From assembly GCF_026213295.1 (NCBI RefSeq), contig NC_079426.1, positions 21,157,139-21,221,138 of the forward strand: 64,000 nucleotides of DNA. The letters are read 5' to 3'. Shown here one piece after another: positions 21,190 to 32,887 of this stretch. The DNA comes from Gadus chalcogrammus. Its lineage: Eukaryota; Chordata; Actinopteri; Gadiformes; Gadidae. The first letter of the stretch is position 1. Every line of letters begins with the position of its first letter. A program made the translations under genes and the position numbers. The notes under the pieces are model-generated. The model was not told where the DNA came from, ran no database searches, and saw nothing but the letters and a program-made list of their open reading frames with translations.

Positions 21190-21783
21190 CTACTGCGGTT
21201 TTGAACTTCTCATGGTGGTTCTTAACCCATCTAGGTTATCCATTTCTTCATCCTCCAGGTCCCTTCCCCCTAAGATGTCCATCGGCAGCCTGGGATCCCT
21301 GGCGAACATCAGATAAAAAGGTGCGTGACCCGTAGAAGAATGGATTCGACTGTTGTAAGCCATGACGAGCTCAGAAAGGTGTTCGTCCCACCTCCTTTTC
21401 TTCACAGCAGGCTGAGTCCTCAGCATCTCGTGCATGGTTCGATTGAACCTTTCACATTGGGCATTGCCCTGAGGGTTGTAGGGGGTGGTGCGGCTCTTCC
21501 CTATTCTGTACATCTGGCACAACTCTTTTATAACATTAGCCTCAAAACAGCGCCCTCTGAATGCAATCGTGCCGGGCATCCATAATGGACAAACCAGTGC
21601 TTTATGAGGTTCTTGGCCGTGGTGTATGCAGTTTGGTTCTTGGTAGGCCCGGCAACTGTAAACCGAGTTAACATGTCGGTCAGGACGAGCACGTTTTCGT
21701 ACCCCCCATTGGATCTCTCAAGCATGGTGTAGTCCATTGCCACTACCTCAAGGGGTGCCATAATGTTGGCGCATGTCATTGGG
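21190..21783 (-). pseudogene. Gypsy integrase core, second part, catalytic site broken
   Basis: The minus strand reads [14 protein letters not shown] with the first catalytic Asp, then [12 protein letters not shown] and [14 protein letters not shown] few bases that should encode the second Asp (LHSDQG in related elements) are missing near 21,560, shifting the frame. The second frame then gives GRCFEANV, the catalytic Glu region [19 protein letters not shown] and the downstream helices. The 5' part of the domain lies beyond the LINE, at 25145-25735. Confidence 0.75.
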
Positions 21784-21790
21784 GCTTTAA

Positions 21791-24700
21791 TCAGGGCGCA
21801 TGCTCATGCAGAGACCGGCAGCAAGTCACGTCTGTTCGTAAACTCTGTTTGTTTGTTTTTGTGATTGTGTCTTTATGCACCTTTTATGCACAGTATTTAA
21901 TTGGCCAACAAATCATCTTACTAATGGACTTTTAATATATTCTATTGAGTTGACCAGATAAGCATCAAATCATGTTTACAGTTAACCGTCTTGTTCCTTC
22001 TGTGGACAGTGATCCATCTCGCGGAAGCGCTAAACGGGTTCACTAAACCGGAGCGCATAACATACAGCAAAGACTTTCTTCTCCAATGGAGTAACTTTCA
22101 GGATCTTCGTGGTGTGAATCTAGTGGTTCCCGATCTAAACTGTTTTGCCGATCAAACAAGTGGAAAAGGGGATTCTACCGGCGCGTTTCCCCGCAAGATC
22201 AGGAAGCGAGGAAAGCGGGCTGGCCTGCGTCTAAGACTAAGGAAACAACCCCTTTCCCGTACCCCCTTGCCTTCCATAATTCTCTCGAATGTCTCTTCGA
22301 AACAAGGTCGATGTGCTTCAAGCCAACGTCAGATTCCAACACGAATTCAGAGACGCTTGCTTGTTGGCGATCACAGAGACATGGCTGTCGGAGAGGGATT
22401 CGGACACCGAACTTGCCATTGACAGCTTTGGCTCACCCGTGCGGCTTGATCGGGATGCCGCTGCGACCGGTATGTCACGAGGGGGCGGGGTCTGCCTATA
22501 CGTGAACCAAAGATACTGCAAAAATGTTATTGTAAGAGAAAGACTGTGTACTAAAGACATTGAACTGTTGTGCGTATCACTGCGCCCCCCTTATTCCCCG
22601 AGAGTTCCCCCAAATTTTCGTCATGGTTGTGTATCCATCCAAGGGCAAACGCTGACAATGCCTCAGAGACTATATTGCAATCTACCCAAAAACTACAGGC
22701 AATATCACCCGACGCTCCAGTGCTGATCCTTGGGGATTTTAATCATTGTTCTCTTCAGAAAACCATAAGGAACTTTGACAGTATGTTAAGTGCCCTACCA
22801 GACTCAACAAAACGCTGGACTTGTGTTATGGCTCCATCAAAGGAGCATGTAAAGCTATTCCCCTTCCCCCACTTGAGGGGGGCCGACCATAATTGTATTC
22901 AGCTTATCCCATCATACTGCACTGCACTGCAGAGGGGAAAAACGGTCACCAAGCGGGTTAAAGTCCGGACTGATGAATCCAAATTGAGTCTGCAGGGCTG
23001 CTATGAGTGTACAGACTGGGAAATGTTTAAGCAATCTTGTTCGAACATTGACGTCCTTGCAGATGTTGTCAGTTGTTACGTCTCCTTTTGTGAAGATAAT
23101 GTTATTCCTGAAAAAACTGTAAAGGTGTACCCAAATAGTAAACCATGGGTGACGAAAGCACTCAGGGCACTGCTATACAGGATAAGACAGGCATTTAGAG
23201 CAGGGGACCTTCCGGAGGTTGAAAAACTAAAAAAGGAAGTTAAACATGAAATCGCAAGAGCAAAGCGGAGCTATAAAGAAAAGCTAGAGGACCAATGGGG
23301 AACAACAATTTAGGCTCTGCTTGGGATAGCATGAAAACCATAATTGGCACAAAGAAAACAAGGAATCCGAATTTGGTGCTGGATGGGTTCACATGTGATA
23401 GAAAGCTGGCACAATCGCTGAATGAGTTTTATCTGAGGTTTGACTCATCCACATTTAAGGATGCCATTTTAGAGCAAAAAAACTACCTAGAGGATAGTGC
23501 CCCAGCGCCCTTTGATTTGCATGACGTAGTAGATACCTTCAGACACTCAAAGGTTAAGAAGAGTCCCGGGCCAGATAACATAGGGGGTCACCTGCTCTCC
23601 TCGTGCGCTGAACAACTTGGTCCTATATTTTATTACATATTTAAGCTCTCCTTGAGCCAACAGAGAGTCCCCTAAATTTGGAAAAACTTGACTATTGTAC
23701 CAGTGGCAAAAATCAGTTGCCCTAAGGTTTTAAATTTTAGACCAATTGCCTTGACCTCATTGGTAATGAAAAAGGTGCTCCTCATCAAAACAGAGAATCT
23801 ATTGGACCCACAACAATTTGCCAGGCGAGGGGTTGAGGATGCTACAGCCACTCTGCTTAACCTGATACTTAAGCACCTTGAAGGTAGCAACACTCATGCC
23901 AACATTTTTTTTGTTGATTTTTCATCAGCTTTTAACACTATTCAACCACACATTTTAGTTGATAAGCTGTTAAGAAATTTTAATTTAGATTTTAGTTTAG
24001 TGGGTTGGATTTTGGATTTTTTAACGGACAGAACTCAGAGAGTGAGGGTGAATGGGGTACTCTCAGAAAATATACTGGCCTCTACAGGGTCACCACAGGG
24101 TTGTGTCCTGTCCCCTCTTTTAGACATCCTATACACTGATGACTGTCGTATTTTAAAGTTTGCAGATGACTCAGCTATTGTTAGTCTTTTAAACGGAAAA
24201 GAATCTGAGCATGGTCCTGTTTTAAACGATTTTATAGCCTGGTGTGATAGTGCTCACTTACACTTGAATGTATCAAAAACGAAGGACATGGTCATTGATT
24301 ATAGGCGCAAGTCCCCCCCTACCCAGGTCACTGCTATAAACGGGCAACCTGTAGAGGTAGTTGGCTCATATAAATACCTGGGATGCATAATTGATGACAG
24401 GCTAAATTTTAATCTTAACACAGAGAATATATGTAAGAAAGGCCAACAGCGACTCTCCTGCCTCCGTAAATTGGCAAAATTCAATGTGGATAAAACCATT
24501 ATGAGAATATTTTATAAATCTGTTTTATCTTTTTCTATGATATGCTGGTATGGAAATCTGAACGTAAAGGATAAAGCCTCACTCGCCAAAGTAGTGAAGG
24601 CCGGTGGCAAAATCATAGGTGCCAAGCAAAGCAGTCTAGCCGACCTGTACAATAGATTTGTCCACAAAAAGGCAGAATCTATTTTATCAGCAAATGGTCA

Positions 24701-25137
24701 TCCTCTTCATCCTGAGTTTCAGTTGATACCTTCTAAGTCACGTTTCAGATTCCCTGCAGTTAAAACCAATAGATATAGACTCTCATTTGTTCCCAGTGCC
24801 ATTTCTCTACTGAACTCATATTTTGGAGCTCTGGGCCGACATGGTGTTTTTGGTGCAGTGTGAGGTATGATTACCTGCTGTATGAAAGGTACTCCATGGA
24901 GAGCAGAAAGTGTTTCCTGTTTTTCATTTTTTATTTTATTTGACACATAGTAGTTATTATTATTATTCTGATTTACATGGGTATGTCATGCAGGGATGCT
25001 TATCAGCATGCCTGTATACACTCTGCACTATCTATACTATCTGCATGTATGTTTGGTCTGTCATGTTGTACTTTCTGTCCTATGTTGTCTATTGATGTCT
25101 TGCTGCAAACAAAATCGCCCTTAGGGGACAATAAAAA
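21791..25137 (+). mobile_element. APE-type LINE (L2/CR1/Rex1 group) inserted in gypsy
   Basis: Gypsy integrase is interrupted on either side of this plus-strand LINE. Its 3' end is ...ggggacaataaaaa, and a 7-bp candidate duplication gctttaa occurs at 21784-21790 and 25138-25144. The body has a 5' leader, endonuclease, reverse transcriptase and short 3' UTR. It must be younger than the gypsy element. Confidence 0.8.
21991..24863 (+). pseudogene. LINE endonuclease/reverse transcriptase, several shifts
   Basis: The order is as follows. A basic leader contains RKIRKRGKRAGLRLRLR. Endonuclease motifs are LLAITETWLS, VLILGDFNHCS and GADHN (normally SDH). A linker has VYPNSKPWVTKALR. Reverse transcriptase shows KKSPGPDNIGG, FRPIALTSLVMK, FFVDFSSAFNT with the palm Asp, STGSPQGCVLSPLL and the KFADDSA box, then a thumb ending near 24863. 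Frame changes lie near 22,290, 22,600 and 23,300, and there is an in-frame stop at 23673-23675. The endonuclease SDH serine is Ala. It is a distinct subfamily from the LINE at 13.4-16.7 kb. Confidence 0.85.
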
Positions 25138-25144
25138 GCTTTAA

Positions 25145-26030
25145 CTAACACATTTTGGGAAATACGTCTTTTGCCAGAGTGCACCGTTTGCATTCCTTAA
25201 TCCAAGTCTGTACATCTTTGGTCATTGTCGGCCAGTAATAGCTCCACCTCATGAGGTCAAGGGTGCTCTGTTCCGCGAAGTGACCACCATGTTCATGCTG
25301 ACTTTCAAACACTCGACGCTGCAGACTCCCTGGGTCGATTAATTGCCGTATTTCTTCCCCGTCTCTTGGATTGCTGACAGAGCGAAACAAGACTCCCTTT
25401 TGAAGGCTCAGTTGCTCAAACTGTTGGGAGAGTCGCTTTAGCTTTGGATCCATGTCTCTAATCTCTGACGGAGTGGGCTTTCTGTGGTTCCACACAGCTG
25501 AGTGGACAGGCCAGATACTGGGGTCCCGTTTTTGCTCCTGTTCTATCTCAGGCCAGCTGAAGCCACTCACGGTCCCCTTTATGGCATTCTGTGCCACCTT
25601 TTCCACCCTGACTGCATCTGTTTTGTCTTTAGGCCCTGGCCAGAGACAAGCACGTACCTCGTCTGATCCCATGCGTTTGAAGTCTTTCCCTGAATCTTCC
25701 TCATCCGGCTCTGTGGTCGTCGGGATTCTTGACAAGACATCAGCGTTCGCATTTTGTCGCCCGGGCTTATAACAGACTTCAAAATTGTACTCTGCAAGCT
25801 GGGCTACCCAGCGCTGCTCCAGCGCTCCTAGGTTGGCAGAACCCAGGTAGCGCAGTGGGTTGTGATCGGATACAACTGTAAATTTGGAGTACAGTAGATA
25901 TTCTTTACATTTTTCGTTTGTTTCATTTTAGAGCGAGCAACTCTAATTTGAAAGCACAATAGTTTTTGTCATTCTTTTCAGCTCCACGCAGATCTCGGCT
26001 GGCGAAGGCAATGACGTACTCGACTCCCCC
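25145..26030 (-). pseudogene. Gypsy RNase H end and integrase zinc-binding domain
   Basis: On the minus strand, an RNase H tail (VSDHNPLRYLGS, EVCYKPGRQNANADVLSR) runs into a linker. The integrase H2C2 zinc finger follows (HEHGGHF ... WIKECKRCTLAKD, with CKRC near the end). The frame has stops near 25,930 and 26,036. The reading is cut at 25,145 by the LINE insertion. Confidence 0.75.
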
Positions 26031-26867
26031 CTACTTTTGGCTTAATACGGCCCCCAGGCCCTGTAGACTCCCATCAGTGGTGAGTATGAAGGGTAAGCTG
26101 AAGTCAGGGTATGCAAGAACTGGCTGGTTCATTAGGCTACGCTTCAGTTCTTCAAAGGCATGTTGGCAGTCATCACTCCATCTGAACGGCTCTGCAAACC
26201 TGGCTGTACCTCCCTTGTCAACCAGAGCGTGGAGAGGCCGAGCTAGGTGGGCAAACCTGGGGACAAATCTTCGATAGTAACTCATGAACCCCAGGACTTG
26301 CCTCACCTCTCTCACTGACTTAGGGGCTGCCCATGTCTCCAGGGCTCGCACTTTCTCCTGATCCACCTGGATACCTCGAGCGGATATTATGTGGCCCAGG
26401 AACTTCACTTTGTCCCTCAGGAGATGGCACTTTCTGGGCTTCAGTTTTAAACCGTGCTGCCTGAGTCTATTGAAGACGACCTCCAATCTCTCGCAATGGG
26501 TGTCAAAGTCATTAGAAAAGATTATGATGTCGTCCAAATAGATGAGCAGCGCCTCAAACGTCAGATCGCCGAGCACCACGCCCATGAGATGCTGGAATGT
26601 GGCTGGGGCGTTGCATAGCCCGAATGGCATCCTTGACCACTCAAACAGGCCGAACGGGGTGGTGACTGCCGTCTTCGCTCGGTCTGCATCATCCATGGCT
26701 ACTTGGAAATAGCCTGAGGTTATGTCCAGGGTTGAAAACAGCTGTGCCTTCCTTAATGCGTCAAGCGACTCATCAACACGTGGCAGTGGGTAGGCATCTT
26801 TGCACGTCACTTCGTTTAGCCTCCGATAATCGCAACAAAACCTCACACTACCATCTTTTTTCAGCAC
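26031..26867 (-). pseudogene. Gypsy reverse transcriptase / RNase H start
   Basis: This open stretch of 278 residues has RFCCDYRRLNEVT, LPRVDESLDAL, FSTLDITSGYFQV with the first palm Asp, MPFGLCNAPATFQ and the catalytic LLIYLDDIIIFS (YLDD at residues 110-113). The FLGHIIS and YYRRFVPRF thumb/connection motifs follow, and the RNase H start FILTTDGSLQGLGAVL comes last. It is the best-preserved part of the element. Confidence 0.85.
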
Positions 26868-27440
26868 GATTACAGCAGGTGAGGCCCAGGGGCTACAACT
26901 CTCTTTGAGAACTCCTTGGGAGACGAGATCTTGGACGTATTTCTTAAACTACTGGAAAACCTGAGGGGGAACCCGGCGATGCCGCTCCCCTGTCGGAATA
27001 CTGTGGGAGACAGAATTGGTGTGCCCAAAATCGGAATCACTTTTTGAGAACACATCTTGATGCTTGGCTAATAAACTCCTGAGCTTATGGCACTGGGTGG
27101 GAGAGAACCCTTCGAGGTTAACTTGGACAGGGACAGGTAGCTGCTCGGTTTCACCCCCCTCTGCCTTTATCCGGTTGGTTTCAATGGCCTTCACATGCAG
27201 CACTCCTTCTTTCTCTTCAAACTCTACAAGTTCCTTTTGCAGCACGTCCTGTGGCTTACAGATTACGGCGATCCGGGATCTTGGCTTCAGCATCACTGGC
27301 TTTTCACTTGAATTCAACACCCGGATAGGCACACGCCCAAATGTGGTTGTAGCGAGCACATTAGCCACCAGGAGGCTCTTCTGCAGGCTCACTCCAGAAG
27401 TGGCCTCCACTAACACTTGACAGCTTGCTTTTGAAGGCAT
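26868..27440 (-). pseudogene. Gypsy pol segment between protease and RT
   Basis: The minus strand encodes LVEATSGVSLQKSLLVANVL and then HQDVFSKSDSDFGHTNSVSH, the usual connector before the RT. An in-frame stop near 26,950 precedes SPWASPAVIVLKKDGS-like sequence, where the RT begins. Confidence 0.65.
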
Positions 27441-27491
27441 TCTGCAATGACCTTCAAGGATGCATTCGCTGAGTGGGGGAATGATGACTAT

Positions 27492-28075
27492 CTACCTGCC
27501 TGCCACCTTCACATAGCCTATTCGGTCGCTCGCTTTTCTGATGGTCGCTAGCACCCGGTGGACCTTAGCCTCAGTGTCCCGATATTTATCCATCTTTTTC
27601 ATGCCGTCCGTGGCAACGAAAAGATCCTTCAGTTCACTTAGCACATTCATTCCCAGGATACCAGGGGGACCTTTCATCCCTTCCACATCTTCATCTTTCA
27701 GGACAAAGACACACATCCTGCCGACGGTCTTCCCAATGCACTCTACCTCTGCCTCTAGGCATCCAAGGAGGGGTATTTCGAGGCCGTTTGCAGCGGTGAG
27801 CTGGACCCAGTTGGCTGAGGACAACGCAGACTTCCCAAAGTACTCAGTGAAGTGAGATTCCCGAATTGTGGCGACCTCTGAGCCAGTGTCCAACAGGTAG
27901 TCTGTCTTAACGCCTGCTATTGTCACTTCGCCAATCAAACAGTTTCCAAAGACACTTGCACTCGGGGTTTGAGGAGTTTTATAGGACTGCCTATTCCCAT
28001 AGCCCCTGTTCAAAGGACAGTATATGCTTGTTTGCCCAGGCTCATTGCACGCGTAGCAGATATACTGCCCCTCTT
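27492..28075 (-). pseudogene. Gypsy zinc knuckle and aspartic protease
   Basis: The protease has YLLDTGSEVATI (active-site DTG) and a GPPGILGMNVL flap-side motif. Just upstream is a CCHC-like knuckle, YICYACNEPGQTSIYC, in which the usual His is Gln. The frame is open through both, with the stop at 27492. Confidence 0.75.
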
Positions 28076-28081
28076 CATTCT

Positions 28082-28490
28082 TCAGAGGGGGCTTCTTGCT
28101 TTCACGTCTCTCCCTTGTTTCATGGTAGTGCCCCTGTGACCCATCATCTGGAACAGTTCATCCTGACGCATGGCTATCTTTTGTATTGCTTCATGCAGTA
28201 CCTCCATCGTCAACTGCGAAGAGGGTCCATCGATCGCCCTTGTAGCGTTCACGGCACCTTTGGCACGGGAACTGGTTTGCACAGCATCAGACGTCTGAAC
28301 CTCTTCCTCTTCAGACCAGGAGATGGCATCTTGCATCAGCTCAGCGAAGGTAAGATTACCATTTTCCTTTAGTCTTTTCTTGCTCTCTCTTCTAAGGATA
28401 TCATCTCGGAGCCCAAGCGCAAGCTGTTCTTTTAACATCCCCTCTGCATTGGGGACAAGATTAGAATCTACGCCGTATCCGTATCAGCTT
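28082..28490 (-). pseudogene. Gypsy gag, C-terminal fragment
   Basis: The minus-strand frame contains LVPNAEGMLKEQLALGLRDD and LTFAELMQDAISWSEEE, characteristic of gypsy Gag ahead of the nucleocapsid. It is cut at about 28,500, where the end of another transposon begins, so the matrix and most of capsid are missing. Confidence 0.7.
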
Positions 28491-28513
28491 TTTGAATGTC
28501 ATATGCGTAAGAA

Positions 28514-28805
28514 CTAGGGCTGGGATAAACGATCAATCTAGCGATTATTTTTTCGATGCATCGATTAATCTAACGATTAATTTTTTCAGTCCGATTCGAT
28601 TTCGATTCGATTATCTCCCCATTAATTGACTAACAGCAATTTATACATGTTGATTTACATATCTGAATGAAAAAAACATGAATTCCTTAACATTGCAATA
28701 GATGTTTATTGCCTTAAAATTCCAAAATAAAAGTGCAAAGTAAAGCAATCTTAGAAGTTAGAGTTTGCATTCAATAAAACCTTGAAGCCTTGAAAACAAG
28801 AAAGA
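28514..28805 (+). mobile_element. Truncated DNA-transposon end between gag and LTR
   Basis: The sequence starts ctagggctgggataaacgat and has tandem CGATT motifs (cgattcgatttcgattcgat), typical of subterminal regions of hAT-like elements beginning TAGGGCTGGG. Only this end is present; it runs into the gypsy LTR without its partner. Confidence 0.45.
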
Positions 28806-29529
28806 TACTTTTCCTTAAGTCCTGAACAGGGGTATGTGCACGGAATGCACAGCGGTGCAATGTCCCTTCCAGTGCACTGCGTGTGGATGTGTGTACCGGC
28901 GCAGCGTTAGTTATTTCAGTCGCAGTTCTGTTCGGGCTGCGCACGGTGTGCGTGTGTGTGTATTCTGTTTCAGTGTAAATGGTTAGGTGGGGTGCAGGGA
29001 TTACAATACCGCAGCAGAGACCGCACTTCGGGATGTGCGATGGCTGGCAGGGCAAAGCCCTCCCGAAACGTCCCCAGCTCTCGGGAAGCTCCAGGCAATC
29101 ACGTAGGACAGCGTCCTTCCTCGCAATAATCACACGGAGGGCCTCTTTTCACCGACGTTCAGACTCCCAGGCAACCACGCAGGACAGCGTCCTCCCTCGT
29201 AACAATCACACGGAGGGCCTCTTTTTCCCGTCGCCTCCACTGACGTCCAGACTCACTCCACTACGAAACGCTCAAAACCGCCGCACCACTCTCAACGACC
29301 GAATTGACGCAAAACCGTACCAGATTGACTGGTACAACTTGGTACTAAACTTAACTTGGTACTAAATTTATCGAACAAAACAAGACGAAAAAAACTAGCA
29401 TGCAACCGCATTACTTCGCCTTGCACACCGCCGGGGTCCTTCACTGTCTTCCCACTCGTTCACCGTCTTCCCGCTCCCCTCTTCCCACCCGTTTTCTCTT
29501 AAAGGTGAAGTCTATATGTACCCGTTACA
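28806..29529 (-). repeat. Gypsy 5' LTR (right copy)
   Basis: Collinear with 19420-20285 with scattered substitutions, and also starting TGTAACGGGTAC on the minus strand. It lacks the duplicated segment and the long TG tract of the left LTR. Confidence 0.8.
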
Positions 29530-29893
29530 TATGTATGTATGTTTACTTTCTTCCCCTTTTAAAAAAACCCACATGTGAATAGCGTTTTGTTCTGGGATGG
29601 AACAGAGCCTGGAACTACAAGCTTTCGACAGAGTCACCTGATCAGGAGAGGTATGGAGAGTTAAGGTAAAGTGATGCATGACTTTTTTTTAAGTATAAAA
29701 TTGTTTTTGAGATGTGATGTTCACAGTATTTGCATGCAAATGGGTGATATGTAAATTCGCTGTTTCTATTGGAAAGGGGAGATTTTTTTTGGGTTTAAAT
29801 GAGTGTACAATCCCGTGAAGATAAGAATATATTAGCATTATAATGTAACCCTTTAACATTATAATGAGCTCCTTCTATCGACATCGGGACCAT

Positions 29894-31107
29894 GGGACTG
29901 TACTACGAAGCTTGATTAGAGGGTTAGCAAGGTATGTTGAGCGCAAAGCCTGGGTTAGGCTGGAAACCACGAAGGTCGATCTCTTTTAGCGTCGCTGTTC
30001 ACCATGGTACGTATGCTCGCAACCAAACTTGTCCGGGAGCAGGTTTTCAGCTTAGTCTACCCTGGCGATCGGCTACTTAAATCGGCGTACGCAGCTTTCC
30101 TAGCCCCTCCTCCGACAATGGCGTCACCATTTGTGGGCGTTCCCGTGGACCTCGGCGCACTTATCGTACAGGAGTCTCTCCGGAGAGGGGTTTTTCGGGA
30201 CAGAACCGATCCCTTTGGCATTGTCTGCGATATTCTTGATGAGAGATACAGATTCTCATCAGAGGGTATTCGTTATTTGGAATCGTCCTTGTTGGACCGT
30301 GTGTAGAGCAATGCTACACAAAGAAGCCGTGCACTTACTGTTGCGCAGTGTGTCTGTGTTTCAAGTTCGAAGGTGGCCCCGCACGTTCAACGTACATTAA
30401 ACTATAGTCAAGTGCCGTGTTGTCCATTATCCCTTATATAACCGCTATGTCAGTGACACAATAGGCCTAGGCATTTTTTATTCTACAAATTCATATTATA
30501 GCTTGTGAGAATTGTTAAAAAAAAATCACCTCCATAGTCGGAAAAACCATATCATAGGCTAGATTCACCTGAAATTATTCAAATGGATGCTTACAACTTA
30601 ACACATTAAATAATATTTTTATATTTATTTTTGACATGGCCCCATGTTCGTAGGAGCGTGCTGGAACCACATATGGGGGTAAAACGCATGATAATACATG
30701 ATATTTTTTAGACAATATGCAGAATCATTTCACTTACAAATTAACACGGTCGGCTATTTTTTGCCAGCACGCCATCCTATCCATATTATGGGCAACCGTG
30801 TTCCCCTTGGCTGTGATTTGAACTTTGAATTCCTCGTAGGAGTTCATAATAATTCACTGCTTCGCCTTGGGTGAAATACACCGCTCTCGCTCGATTCATT
30901 TTGCGTAAGGGTGAGTCAAACGACGCGATAAACGCCCCTTTTATGTGAACGCGCATTGAACCTAAAGCGGAAAACCTGTTTCAAATAATTGAATCTAAAG
31001 TGAGCGTCGTGGTACCATTTAACTCTGATTGCGAGTTGCGGCTCTGTCGAGACAGGTTTTCCCAAGAAAGCCTGGGTATGTTCAGCGAGGTTCGTGGTAT
31101 ACCCCCC
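29894..31107 (+). mobile_element. Harbinger-derived element, copy B
   Basis: Ends: gggactgtactacgaagc at the left, and at the right the inverted form of ggggggtataccacgaacct. From about 30,208 to 31,107 it matches copy A (16912-17819) in opposite orientation. It holds only the 5' part of a transposase. No clear 3-bp target duplication was seen. Confidence 0.65.
30004..30306 (+). pseudogene. HARBI1-like transposase, N-terminal fragment
   Basis: An internal ATG at 30118 starts MASPFVGVPVDLGALIVQES, followed by VFRDRTDPFGI and LDERYRFSSEGIRYL, the conserved N-terminus of Harbinger transposases. The frame stops soon after, and a shifted frame gives NATQRSRALT before homology ends. All catalytic residues are missing. 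Confidence 0.65.
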
Positions 31108-32887
31108 AGGTCCCTCTTCCATAGTGGCCACCATGTTGCATCGTTCTCTACAGTAGCCCAGAATGGTAGTCTGGCTATTGCCTGACCAAGCTCAATCGTA
31201 GATTGCACGTTGGTTTTGGGGAAGCTGCTGTCCTTTTCAGCAGAGGCGTGATCAACGGGCCAAGTTCAACTGACTTCTGTACACAATTGGCTGCTTGCCG
31301 TCGCTTCCCTGTCATCATTGTGTTAAACCAGCCGATAGCACGCCAAGGGGAAAAGCCAGCTTGGTGATGGCTCCCTCAAAACATATCGGAAGAAGAAATA
31401 ATTATGCTCTTCTCCAGACCCTTGTTCAGGGCGAACTCAAATCGCCAGCAGAATGGCGCGGCTACCCTGTCTACCAGAATGGACAAACGGCCCTAAAGAC
31501 GGGTTGAAAAAAAAATGTGTTTCCCGTTAAGAGTTGTAGGAAGTTGGGGGTCTTGTTATCCCCATGGCTAGGACCATCTGTGATACTTTTAGAGTACAGC
31601 CATTGCGTCGAAGCATTATTGAGCGATGCTGTATGAAACATGCCCCATACAGTATCATTTATACTTCTGTATCCGGGAAGCTTTACCCCCTTCAAATGCA
31701 CCTGTCAAATCAAACGGTGGCCAGACCACCGCCCCCACACCAACACATCCAATGGCATGATATATCAGTGTTGTAGGACGCTTTACCCTCTCTCGGATGC
31801 GGACACCTAAATCAGCTGCTGAGCCTCCCACTTTTTCCACGCACACGTGGTGTTGTTCTGCTCAGTGGCGTAACATCATGGTGATAGGCCCCGGTGCAAA
31901 TACTTTTTATCTGCCCCTGGACTGGTCTTCAGAGCGGAAATTAAGGAAATTAAACTGGGAAACCAATAGAAGAAACGAGTGAATGTAATAAGTGGTGGAA
32001 ATACTTTTTTCAACCACCGCCTCTTTACCTTGACATTTAGTTTCACTAACACACACTGGCCGAGCGGTGCGTAAAGCCCGTACACAGACCCCGCACACAG
32101 ACCCCGACAGGTAACAAGAATAAAACCAGTCTCAGCCTAAACTGTATATAATATAACCTATTCAAAATGTAGCTTTTCATTTCAAAATGTCTATTTTCAT
32201 AAATAAACAGATGCCTTTGTAAACAGCAAAATCAATAGCCTAATTGAACGGCTGCGACAGATATAATTAAAGATGTGATTGCCTCAATCTCCTCCGCTGT
32301 TTTCTAATTTTTTTCTATATTTTTAAATCAGTGTAGGCTATGCTATGTTGGCCCATGGTTAAATAATTGTTTAGGCCTACTAGAAGGATTTCAAGCAATG
32401 TTTTATTCGCAAAGAATGCAATATTTTTTAGAACGCTGTCATATGAAATGGAAACTCGATCTCTGAGCAATCGATTTTCAGCACATTCTTTCTGGAAGGC
32501 GCCATTTACGAACGACGTATGGAGTGTTTCCTCAGAAAATTCCTGGGAACCACGCCTATAGAGGTAAACAACTCTGATAAGTCTAAACGTACGCAACCTG
32601 GTCTCACAGGAAACAGGAATATCCGTGATGCGACCACGGATTTGGCGCCAATGCAAGTTAATGACCCTCATATTCTGTGGCACACAACAGATCCCCGTTT
32701 CAATGACGGAGTCGACCTGGTGTCACAGGGATCCGTAAATATATATTATACGGAGACCACCAGACCTCCTTGAAGCAACTAAATAACTAAATAAATCAAT
32801 ATATCTATAAATATGATCTTCTGCAATACTTGGAGTATCCATAATACAAAGCACTGACCCTGTTTTGCATTTGTGGTTTTGACATAT
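31108..32887. other. No gene recognised; probable transposon fragments
   Basis: The motif gtaacatcatggtgataggccccggtgc near 31,868 looks like a decayed DNA-transposon terminus. Between 32,600 and 32,740 two similar segments occur in direct orientation (cctggtctcacagg and cctggtgtcacaggg, each followed by atccgt). No open frame is convincing. Confidence 0.35.

Larger units (their letters stand above)
19420..29529 (-). mobile_element. Ty3/gypsy LTR retrotransposon, interrupted by a LINE
   Basis: The minus-strand order is 5' LTR (right), gag fragment, zinc knuckle, protease, reverse transcriptase, RNase H, integrase, polypurine tract, 3' LTR (left). The integrase is split by a plus-strand LINE at 21791-25137. 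The gag N-terminus and the expected primer-binding region are replaced by the end of another transposon (28514-28805). LTR right edges are clear (TGTAACGGG on the minus strand in both); left edges are only approximate and no target duplication was confirmed. Confidence 0.8.
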
